From positions 1 to 32,843 of the forward strand of contig JAACDG010000171.1 in NCBI GenBank assembly GCA_009937025.1: a stretch of 32,843 nt of DNA, read 5' to 3'. The position numbers and the translations under genes were made by a program. The notes under the pieces are model-generated. The model was not told the origin of the DNA and made no database searches. It was given only the letters and a program-made list of their open reading frames with translations. How positions within the stretch are numbered: position 1 is the stretch's first letter; the number at the start of each line of letters is the position of its first letter. The DNA is from Methanobacteriota archaeon (GTDB lineage: Archaea > Thermoplasmatota > Poseidoniia > Poseidoniales > Poseidoniaceae). Below are positions 15,163 through 22,371 of this stretch, piece after piece.

Positions 15163-15468
15163 CTACCAAAGGAATGTACGGATGTCTTCTTTTGTTCCAC
15201 CAATTACCTTTGTTATACCTGAACGGCGGCGAAATGCATCTGCCTCATGTTCATCATCAATCAAGATGAGGTGAACAGCACGCTGCCATAGACCATCTTG
15301 AGGAGTTGAGCCACGGTGGTCAACTGCAACAAGAATATCATCCAATTCAGTGAACATAAGTAATGATGTTGAATGTTCCAAATCATTTGCGGAAAGAATT
15401 AACCAGCGTGCGCCTTTCATATCTGCACGTTTATCTTCATTCAAGTCATTGAGAGTAACGATACGCAT
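15163..15468 (-). CDS. Conserved-looking hypothetical protein, 101 aa
   Basis: I do not recognise this family. The protein is soluble, of mixed alpha/beta character, with hydrophobic strands (RWLILSAND, DILVAVDHRG, AVHLILIDDE) alternating with charged helices, as in a small Rossmann-like or regulatory fold. The ATG at 15468 follows the pelA stop codon by ten bases, and GGTGA just after that stop gives a ribosome binding site at good spacing. It is therefore the last gene of the fhs-pelA operon. A longer frame back to 15522 would overlap pelA and is not needed. A link to translation or ribosome rescue is suggested only by its neighbour. Confidence 0.75.
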   Translation of the reverse strand: MRIVTLNDLNEDKRADMKGARWLILSANDLEHSTSLLMFTELDDILVAVDHRGSTPQDGLWQRAVHLILIDDEHEADAFRRRSGITKVIGGTKEDIRTFLW

Positions 15469-15478
15469 CCTCTTCACC

Positions 15479-16543
15479 TTACATTGCATATCGCAGCATG
15501 GCAATAGCCCCGCCAAGTCCAACTAATTGTTGTCCAGCATCATGGTCTGTCGAGCATTGAACAAGTTCAGCACCAATATCGGACAAGCCGTTGACCCATT
15601 GCATCCAAGTTTGTGTACCAATGAATTCAGTTTCATCACGCAACAGGTCTGCTGAGATGAGTAGAGTTTCAATGGCTCCTTCATTCATGGCCTTGTTCAA
15701 GGCTTCAGTCCCATAGGCAACTGCGCCATTTGTTGACAGTCGTTCCCAAGCAGTTTCAATGAGTTCGATTTCTCGAGAAATCGCATGTTCACTGAGAAGG
15801 CTCCCTGCTAAACCATCGCGTAGTACCTCATTCGCACCAGCTCTTCCCGCCATTGATGTGGCAACAGATTTCATCATTCGAGTTTCACCTGCTGCTTTCA
15901 AATCACTGTGTAAAGCATCGCGAGCATGACCTGGTCCGCAAAGTACCAGTGGAGTTTCTGGACCCAAAGTATCCACCAACGCACTGATTACCTTTGAGCG
16001 GAAAGTAGTGGCAATTCCAGCCGATTGACGCAGTTCACCTCTTTTCCCGCCACCCCGCATCGTCCAAGTCGCTCCTTCGCGCAAACCTCTGGCAGTTACA
16101 TGGAATATTACGACTTCATCTGTTTCTGCCACGGCGATAACAACATTCGTTTGGCCAGATGCACGTTCTGCTTGTTTGAGGAGATCTTTATCGGAAGATG
16201 AAAAGAGTTGAGAGGATGTCAATTCGACTTCATCACGTATTTCCACAACATGTGTATGATGCATTCCAATATCAAACTGAGCCTCTTCAATGGTTCCATG
16301 AATCCGTAGATTTTCACTGAAGGTTTGGTATTCTGTCGTTTCAATATGAAGTCGAATCCACATTTTCTTTCGTTCTGCAGCCTTCGCCCTTCCTCCCTCA
16401 TCTCCACCAGTGGTTTGGTCCCTGCGTTCTCCAAGCATTCCGATTTGCATACCTTTACGAGCAATTCGAGCAAGAGCCCATAAGTCATCTTCAGTCTCGA
16501 TACGGAGGCGCCAAAGTTGAGGTTCACGTTTGAGAATTTTCAT
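15479..16543 (-). CDS. pelA: mRNA surveillance protein Pelota (aPelota/Dom34)
   Basis: Pelota binds stalled ribosomes with aEF1A and, with ABCE1, splits them in no-go and non-stop decay. The 354-residue protein has the three expected domains: an N-terminal Sm-like domain (about 1-125, with the family pattern 'LRIHGTIEEAQFDIGMHHTH'), a central eRF1_2-like domain (about 130-255, containing VIAVAETDEVVIFHV) and a C-terminal eRF1_3-like domain (about 258-354). There is no GGQ motif, as expected for Pelota rather than a release factor. The ATG lies five bases after the fhs stop, with GGGTGA as ribosome binding site inside the end of fhs, so the two genes are probably translationally coupled. Confidence 0.95.
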   Translation of the reverse strand: MKILKREPQLWRLRIETEDDLWALARIARKGMQIGMLGERRDQTTGGDEGGRAKAAERKKMWIRLHIETTEYQTFSENLRIHGTIEEAQFDIGMHHTHVVEIRDEVELTSSQLFSSSDKDLLKQAERASGQTNVVIAVAETDEVVIFHVTARGLREGATWTMRGGGKRGELRQSAGIATTFRSKVISALVDTLGPETPLVLCGPGHARDALHSDLKAAGETRMMKSVATSMAGRAGANEVLRDGLAGSLLSEHAISREIELIETAWERLSTNGAVAYGTEALNKAMNEGAIETLLISADLLRDETEFIGTQTWMQWVNGLSDIGAELVQCSTDHDAGQQLVGLGGAIAMLRYAM

Positions 16544-16548
16544 TCAGT

Positions 16549-18273
16549 TCACCCAAAGACGCCCGTAAGATTGCCTTCCTCATCCATGTCCATGTCGAGA
16601 GCAGCAGGACGCTTTGGTAAACCAGGCATCGTCATCATGTTTCCAAGAATCGCAACGATAAATCCAGCTCCAGCATTAAGCCGGAATTCACGGACAGGAA
16701 TTGTGAATCCTACAGGTGCTCCTAACTTTCCAGGGTCATGAGAAAATGAATATTGGGTTTTTGCCATGCATACGGGGAGGTGGTCGTATCCCCATGCTTG
16801 GAATTTGGAGAGTTGTTTCATTGCGGATGCGCTGATTTCGACACCATCTGCTTTGTAGATACGTGAAGCAATCGCATTCATTTTCTCGAGGATTGGTAAT
16901 TCGGGCGTGAACAATGGTGTAAAAGGTCGACCATTGGCAACATGGTCTTGGATTACGGCAACAACGGCCTTAGCTAAATCCTCGCCGCCTTTTCCACCTT
17001 TGGCATGAACTTCAGTCAAAGTAACTTCAGAGGCACCGCTTTTTTGTGCGGCCATTCGGAGGGCATCCAATTCAGCATCGGTATCCGATTCAAAACGGTT
17101 TATCGAAACGATGACTGGCATCCCAAAACCAGCCATATTTTGGATGTGGCGGTCAAGGTTACCTTGTGCACCGCGAACAACTGCTTCGACATCTTCCTTG
17201 TGTAATTCTTCTTTTGTTGGGCGATATCCACCTCGACTTCCAAATGCGCCGCCGTGGAGTTTCATCGAACGTACTGTGACATTCATCACGACGCAATCAG
17301 GAGCCTTCCCGGAAGTTGCAGCCTTGATGTGCATGAATTTCTCTGCGCCCATATCCGAGCCAAATCCTGCCTCAGTAACGACAATGTCTGCTGCACCTAG
17401 TGCAAGTCTGTCGGCAATAATACTCGAGTTCCCATGTGCAATATTCGCAAAGGGCCCTCCATGAATAAATGCAGGATTACCTTCGAGTGTTTGTACCATA
17501 TTTGGGAGAAATGCATTTCGAAGAAGTAAGGTCATCGCTCCAGCAGCACCGATTTCATCCGCCTTCACTGGATTACCTTCCGTTGATTCTCCAACGACGA
17601 TTTCTCCAATTCTTTTTCGTAAATCAGCATAATCTTGTGCCAATACGAGGATTGCCATTACTTCACTTGCAGCAGTAATGTCAAATCGTTCTTGACGTGT
17701 ATTTCCATTCGCAGGACCTCCTAAACCAATCACAACATCACGGAGTGATCGGTCGTTCATGTCAATAACACGTGGCCAAAAAATACGAGTTGGTTCCAAA
17801 TTTGATTCGTTTCCTTGTTTAATGTGATTGTCAATCAATGCTGAGAGAAGGTTATGAGCCGAGGTTACAGCGTGTAAATCTCCTGTGAAATGGAGATTGA
17901 TTTCTTCCATTGGAAGAACTTGTGAATGGCCACCTCCAGCAGCTCCACCCTTAATTCCAAAGACTGGCCCCATCGATGGCTCCCGAATAACACATGTTGC
18001 ACTTTGCCCAATTGCACACAGAGCCTGAGTGAGACCGATTGTAGTCACTGTTTTTCCTTCTCCAAAAGGTGTTGGATTGACTGATGTAACCAATACTAGA
18101 CTTCCTTGGGGTTTTGAAAAACGCTGACTGAGCGCTTCCCAAGTAATCTTTGCCATTCCCTTCCCCATTGGAACGAGTTCGTGAGAAGAGATTCCTAATT
18201 TCCAAGCAATTGCCTCTATTGGTTCAAGGGTAGCAGAACGTGCGATATCCAAATCACTTGCCATGAGCAGCAT
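16549..18273 (-). CDS. fhs: Formate-tetrahydrofolate ligase
   Basis: The enzyme joins formate to tetrahydrofolate using ATP, making 10-formyl-THF for purine synthesis and one-carbon metabolism. The 574-residue protein has normal family length and carries the P-loop-like TPFGEGKT (near 68-75), the EPSMGPVFGIKGGAAGGG signature, the IDMNDR and HGGPFANIAHGNS segments, and the conserved C-terminal MTMPGLPKRPAA stretch. Start is the ATG at 18273, or ATG 18264 three codons later; neither has a clear ribosome binding site, consistent with a first gene on a leaderless or short-leader transcript. It heads a three-gene minus-strand operon with pelA and a hypothetical gene. Fhs is patchy in archaea, so an ancient bacterial transfer is plausible. 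Confidence 0.96.
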   Translation of the reverse strand: MLLMASDLDIARSATLEPIEAIAWKLGISSHELVPMGKGMAKITWEALSQRFSKPQGSLVLVTSVNPTPFGEGKTVTTIGLTQALCAIGQSATCVIREPSMGPVFGIKGGAAGGGHSQVLPMEEINLHFTGDLHAVTSAHNLLSALIDNHIKQGNESNLEPTRIFWPRVIDMNDRSLRDVVIGLGGPANGNTRQERFDITAASEVMAILVLAQDYADLRKRIGEIVVGESTEGNPVKADEIGAAGAMTLLLRNAFLPNMVQTLEGNPAFIHGGPFANIAHGNSSIIADRLALGAADIVVTEAGFGSDMGAEKFMHIKAATSGKAPDCVVMNVTVRSMKLHGGAFGSRGGYRPTKEELHKEDVEAVVRGAQGNLDRHIQNMAGFGMPVIVSINRFESDTDAELDALRMAAQKSGASEVTLTEVHAKGGKGGEDLAKAVVAVIQDHVANGRPFTPLFTPELPILEKMNAIASRIYKADGVEISASAMKQLSKFQAWGYDHLPVCMAKTQYSFSHDPGKLGAPVGFTIPVREFRLNAGAGFIVAILGNMMTMPGLPKRPAALDMDMDEEGNLTGVFG

Positions 18274-18360
18274 GCGGTTCGATGTGGCTTTGAACCCCTC
18301 GGCTCATGCAAGGCAAAAAATGGCGGTTTTAGCACCCGTTCACAATGACCAAAGTTGGCA

Positions 18361-19827
18361 TCATTCGTCCTTCATTGCACCAAGATACTCTGGCAATTCA
18401 ACACCAGCCATCTTTGCTACATCGTGGACAGGAGGCAGACTTTGCATCAAAGATGAGATAAAGTTCGAAGTTGAACCTCCTTCACCATTCTTACCGCCAT
18501 TGCCAGAATCCCAAACAGTAATCTTATCGATCTTAAGGTTCGAAATTGCTTCGGTTTGACGTGAGACCAAGTCTTCAATCTTTTCAACCATCAAAAGAGT
18601 TGCAGCAGCCTTGGGGTCGCCGCCAGCACTTGAAACAAGTAATTTGTATCCAGCAGCCTTCGCTTCCAGAACGGACTGTTGACCTTCTGCTTCTGCTTTG
18701 TATCGTGCAAGAATTGCGTCTGCTTGACCTTGTGCAATACGACGTTGGCGCTCTGCTTCAGCATCTGCAGCAATCTCGATTTGCTCTTTAGCGACCTTTT
18801 CACGGGCGATGTCAGCAGCACGTAGACGCTCGCTTTCGAGTGAATACTGTGCTTTTTCAATCTCTTCTTGTGCTCTGCGTTGTGCAACTTCAGAACGTTG
18901 ACGAGCCTCTGCCTCTTTCTCTGCCAAAACAGCATTCGAAATCGCAATGTCAGCCAAACTCAAGTTAACTCCCTCAATAGCGAGTTTTTGTTGGTCTTGA
19001 ACAGAAATTTCTTCTCGGCTCTTTGCAACTGCGATTCCCATCTTGGATTCGGAATCCGCTTCTTGAACCGCAATCACTTCAAGTTTCTTTGCAACAGCCT
19101 TACCGGCGATAGCGTCGGATTCTCTCTTTTGAACTTCGATTTCACGGTTTGCGTCTGCTTGAGCAACCTTGATCTGTCCCATTTCCAGAGCCTTTGCACG
19201 GTCTCCTTCTGCACTTGCAATTGCTTCTGCAGCTGCCTTAGCACCAATCGACACGATGTATTCTGCTTCATCAGTAATATCGGTGATGTTGACGTTGATG
19301 AGGTACAATCCAATCTTGTGCAATTCTGAGTCGACGTTGCTTGAAACCATGCTCAAGAATGCTTCACGGTCTTGGTTGATTTGTTCAATAGTAAGCGTTG
19401 CAACAGTCAAACGAAGTTGACCGAAAATAATCTCACTTGCCATATCTTCAATTTGAGGTTGAGAAAGGCCAAGAAGACGTTCTGCCGCATTCTGCATGAT
19501 AGAAGGTGATGTGGAAATACCAATCGTAAAAGTCGATGGGACATTGATACGAATGTTTTGTTGAGATAATGCATGTTGCAAATCGATACGGATGGTCATT
19601 GGTTTGAGGTCCAGGTAAGCATAATGTTGAATCAACGGCCAGACAATTTTTCCACCACCGTGATAACAAGCTGCAGCGCCTGCATCTTTGACGTTACCAT
19701 AGACGACAAGAATTTTATCTGAAGGTGCTAACTTGTATCTGCTTGTTGCAACATAGATTGTACCAAAAACTGCCAAGGTGAACAAGAATAATCCAATTAC
19801 TGCTATCGAAGTGCCAACATCTGCCAT
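18361..19827 (-). CDS. Flotillin-like SPFH-domain membrane scaffold protein
   Basis: Flotillins form oligomeric rings or cages on the membrane and organise protein-lipid domains. The 488-residue protein has one N-terminal transmembrane helix (about 5-28), an SPFH domain (about 30-195), then a long Ala/Glu/Lys/Arg-rich coiled coil (about 195-410) containing flotillin-type repeats such as KAEAEGQ, and a C-terminal region ending near the membrane-domain DSGNGGKNGEGG tail. I chose the ATG at 19827; a GTG at 19863 would add twelve basic residues before the helix. It follows an NfeD/YqiJ-like gene by 67 bases, the same pairing as bacterial yqiJ-yqiK and yuaF-floT, which strongly supports the assignment. 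Confidence 0.92.
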   Translation of the reverse strand: MADVGTSIAVIGLFLFTLAVFGTIYVATSRYKLAPSDKILVVYGNVKDAGAAACYHGGGKIVWPLIQHYAYLDLKPMTIRIDLQHALSQQNIRINVPSTFTIGISTSPSIMQNAAERLLGLSQPQIEDMASEIIFGQLRLTVATLTIEQINQDREAFLSMVSSNVDSELHKIGLYLINVNITDITDEAEYIVSIGAKAAAEAIASAEGDRAKALEMGQIKVAQADANREIEVQKRESDAIAGKAVAKKLEVIAVQEADSESKMGIAVAKSREEISVQDQQKLAIEGVNLSLADIAISNAVLAEKEAEARQRSEVAQRRAQEEIEKAQYSLESERLRAADIAREKVAKEQIEIAADAEAERQRRIAQGQADAILARYKAEAEGQQSVLEAKAAGYKLLVSSAGGDPKAAATLLMVEKIEDLVSRQTEAISNLKIDKITVWDSGNGGKNGEGGSTSNFISSLMQSLPPVHDVAKMAGVELPEYLGAMKDE

Positions 19828-19894
19828 GATTGCTCTTATGCGCTGTCCCTTAAGAGGTTTCACCCGTTGAAGTCCCGTATTGGGATACCGAAAA

Positions 19895-20521
19895 TCACTC
19901 TTCTTCAGCCATGACCGATGAAACAGAAAGTGGTTTCACAATCAGTGTTTCACCAATGGCCTTGACAACTTCGACAAATTTGCCAGTTTTAAGGCTTAAA
20001 GTTTCATCTTCAAGAACAGCATCGCATGTCCTCATTGCATTTTGGAATTCAACTTGAACTTGGCCTGTTTGACCTGCTTTAATGTCCATGTATACTTTCC
20101 CTTGTGCGCCTACTGCCAACGAATGTTTGACAGTTGCATCTATTTCGAGAGACTTCATGACTTGGAACACTTTGCCAATAATATACATCGAAAAGAGACC
20201 GGATACGATTGCTACAAAGATGGCGAGAAGATCTGAGCCATCACTTTGAGTTACAGCGAGTCCAGCAATACCGAACATCATAATAAAACTCAAGATTCCT
20301 TGGATAGTCAGCATATGGAATATGCCTTCTGCACCCATGTCGAAGTCAGTATCAAATCCAGCTATTTCGAGTGCTCCATCAGCGACTCCGCCGATTAAAA
20401 TAAGGATAAAATAAATCAAGAACAAGAACGTTCCGATAAGAGCCATCACTGCAAAGAGAATATCAATGCCGGTTATGCCACCTAATCCCACGAGTTCGAG
20501 TACATTTGAAATTAAGGACAT
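19895..20521 (-). CDS. NfeD/YqiJ-like membrane protein, flotillin partner
   Basis: This 208-residue protein has a hydrophobic N-terminal half with about three transmembrane helices (about 20-45, 72-92, 97-118) and a soluble C-terminal domain (about 130-205) with the short beta-strand pattern of the NfeD OB-fold (VGAQGKVYMDIKAGQTGQV). Such proteins are encoded next to flotillins and assist the SPFH assembly at the membrane. The context here is exactly that: it directly precedes the flotillin gene. Family assignment rests on topology, C-terminal domain and synteny. It starts at ATG 20521, 27 bases after the preceding small membrane gene. Confidence 0.8.
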   Translation of the reverse strand: MSLISNVLELVGLGGITGIDILFAVMALIGTFLFLIYFILILIGGVADGALEIAGFDTDFDMGAEGIFHMLTIQGILSFIMMFGIAGLAVTQSDGSDLLAIFVAIVSGLFSMYIIGKVFQVMKSLEIDATVKHSLAVGAQGKVYMDIKAGQTGQVQVEFQNAMRTCDAVLEDETLSLKTGKFVEVVKAIGETLIVKPLSVSSVMAEEE

Positions 20522-20548
20522 TGTATCACTGGTCTCTACTGGTAGGTT

Positions 20549-20845
20549 CTACTCTTCAACCTTCGCCTTTTGGAGTTTTAATAATGGGCGAATGTAAATG
20601 AAATAATAGTGGCCAAATATAACCGGGCCTATTGAAAGTCCGAACATTAATCCAACGCCCCAAGAAGGCAAATCGAGTGCTATTCCAATGGCGAGAATAA
20701 TCAGTAAGCAAATCAAAATCGATGCCTTTTCAAGAATAATCATTACGGATGAAACTCCACTGTTCATTCGCTCTTTCATGATGAAAACATCACGCAGACC
20801 TGCCAATGTATCATCCCAATATGAGGTCAGACCATGAGATTTCAC
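20549..20845 (-). CDS. Small two-helix membrane protein, uncharacterised
   Basis: I do not recognise this family. The predicted 98-residue protein has a charged N-terminus, two hydrophobic helices (about 34-56 and 62-85 in the long form) and a basic C-terminal tail ending KLQKAKVEE. The start is uncertain: GTG 20845 overlaps the upstream gene by 35 bases; TTG 20806 lies behind a GGGATGA; ATG 20779 would give 76 residues. It sits between another small membrane protein and the NfeD/flotillin pair, all co-directional, so it is probably part of that membrane cassette. Confidence 0.65.
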   Translation of the reverse strand: MKSHGLTSYWDDTLAGLRDVFIMKERMNSGVSSVMIILEKASILICLLIILAIGIALDLPSWGVGLMFGLSIGPVIFGHYYFIYIRPLLKLQKAKVEE

Positions 20846-21188
20846 TCATTATGACAATCAAAAAGTAAATCATGCCAATGAAAAAAGTTGGATTGCGACC
20901 CTTTTCAATTTTACTTTCAACCTGTTGAAGACGCCCTTCACTGTCTCTAACGATTGCAGTACCCTCAGAAGTGAGATAATTTCCGCCTTGAGAAAACTCG
21001 TTTTCATTTTTCTTAATTTGATACGCCATAAGGATAATTGTTCCAACAACGATGCCGAGACTTGGTCCCAAAAATATGCCGAGAGCAGAATTAAATTCAG
21101 TCCACATTGCTGCAGTCAAATAGAGACCAAAAAGTCCAGTTAATACAGAAATTAATCCTTTTCCCTTACTTTGGTTCGAATACTCCAT
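20811..21188 (-). CDS. Small membrane protein with central soluble segment, uncharacterised
   Basis: I do not recognise this family. The 125-residue protein has two N-terminal hydrophobic helices (about 13-32 and 36-56), a charged middle segment (about 57-100) and a third helix (about 100-118, FFIGMIYFLIVIM). The ATG at 21188 is preferred; the frame continues upstream through a GTG that overlaps an AAGGAG-like sequence. It is the first gene of the minus-strand cassette that leads to the NfeD-like and flotillin genes and is divergent from the shikimate dehydrogenase gene, with about 90 bases between them. Confidence 0.7.
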   Translation of the reverse strand: MEYSNQSKGKGLISVLTGLFGLYLTAAMWTEFNSALGIFLGPSLGIVVGTIILMAYQIKKNENEFSQGGNYLTSEGTAIVRDSEGRLQQVESKIEKGRNPTFFIGMIYFLIVIMSEISWSDLILG

Positions 21189-21281
21189 GATAACGCTAAG
21201 ACTCACTCCTTTTTCAACTCTGCCCCGTTTCAACAGGATTCAAGGCATGATGTTGAAGAACTTCGGAGGCCAAGACACTGC

Positions 21282-22322
21282 ATGGCACAGGTGCGGTATG
21301 CGATATCGGGGCATCCTGTGTCGCATTCTCTTTCACCGCTCTTGTTTGGTTTAGTCATCTCAAATGTAGAGAAATTTGGGAAAAAAATGGAATTTAATTT
21401 CAAGAATTCTTCGATTGAACTTGTCGAAACTTCAGCCATAGAGGATGCTTTGGGTTGGGGCTATGCCGGCCATACGCCGAATGCGCCGTCCTGGGAATAT
21501 ACTGGAGCAGCATTCGGAAAATACCGCACACAGGCTCTGTTGGGCAGAGCAATTGAGGCTGCAATGGAAGTGGAAGATTCAGACCAGCGTCTTGCCACCA
21601 AATTTGAATCTAAACTCGAGGTACAATCAGAACTTGCCCGCTCGTTCTTATTGGACGCCAAATCTCATCACCTTCCTACGCATTGTCTTGAAAAGGAAGT
21701 TTGGCTCAACCTTACCGCTCCACTCAAACATCAACTTTCAAGTGAAGCAGTTTCAACAATCGATAACTCGATGGCTCTTCAGGCAGTTAATACTTTGCGC
21801 TGGGATGGCCAAGGATGGTGGTGTGCAGGCGTTGATGGATTTGGCGTTGTCTCCATTGCCCGACATCATGGGGTGGTGTTGGAAAAAGGAGCGCTGCTCG
21901 GCATCGTTGGCGGTGGTGGTGCTGCAAGAGCAACTGTTGATGCTTGGCTGAAAGCAGGAGGAAATGTTCGATTGTATGCTGGTAGGCGCCCATTGGAATT
22001 GCCCCAGGGAGTTGAATCTGATCGGTCCGACCAGCCGCTTGATTTTGCTGTAGATTTTGATGGAAAAGAGGTACATCATTCTGAATTCGAATCATGCCGT
22101 CTTCAATTGATTCCGAATTACCAATTAATGAAGGGTGATTTAGAAACAAGAATCAAGCAACTTGCCACTACGCCTTTGGATGGGAGATGGATGTTAGTTG
22201 CCCAACATTTGGAAGCGTGGAAGCGACTTTGGGCACCACAATATGCAGAACTGCTACCTTCAATCGGTTTACTTCTCACTCAATTGATACATGCTGAAAA
22301 CTCCCTTGAGACCCATGCATAA
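21282..22322 (+). CDS. aroE: Shikimate dehydrogenase-like protein with a large N-domain insertion
   Basis: AroE reduces 3-dehydroshikimate with NADPH in aromatic amino acid synthesis. The N-terminus (YAISGHPVSHSLSPLLF) is the substrate-binding SxS motif of the family. LNLTAPLKH contains the catalytic lysine, but at residue 149 rather than near 65: about 85 extra residues lie between the two motifs. ALQAVNTL, GVDGFGV and the nucleotide-binding GIVGGGGAARA follow in the right order. The C-terminal part (about 245-346) is divergent and lacks an obvious AroE ending. At 346 residues it is clearly longer than the usual 260-290. The ATG at 21282 places the SxS motif at the normal distance; GGAGG lies twelve bases upstream. 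Substrate could differ from shikimate. Confidence 0.8.
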   Translation: MAQVRYAISGHPVSHSLSPLLFGLVISNVEKFGKKMEFNFKNSSIELVETSAIEDALGWGYAGHTPNAPSWEYTGAAFGKYRTQALLGRAIEAAMEVEDSDQRLATKFESKLEVQSELARSFLLDAKSHHLPTHCLEKEVWLNLTAPLKHQLSSEAVSTIDNSMALQAVNTLRWDGQGWWCAGVDGFGVVSIARHHGVVLEKGALLGIVGGGGAARATVDAWLKAGGNVRLYAGRRPLELPQGVESDRSDQPLDFAVDFDGKEVHHSEFESCRLQLIPNYQLMKGDLETRIKQLATTPLDGRWMLVAQHLEAWKRLWAPQYAELLPSIGLLLTQLIHAENSLETHA

Positions 22323-22371
22323 CTCCCAAAGCAATTAGAATGATAACGCTAAGGAATAGGTGGGGCTGAAT

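Noticed and set aside
18868-19329. A 153-codon open frame on the plus strand, antisense to the flotillin coiled coil.
   Set aside because: It is Cys/Phe/Leu-rich, opposite a low-complexity Ala/Glu/Lys-coding region that keeps the other strand open, and has no family resemblance.
21187-22353. Exact 14-base repeat ATGATAACGCTAAG at 21187-21200 and 22340-22353, both near gene starts.
   Set aside because: A few shared 14-mers are expected by chance in a window of this size; one copy overlaps a start codon on the other strand and nothing else around the copies is conserved.
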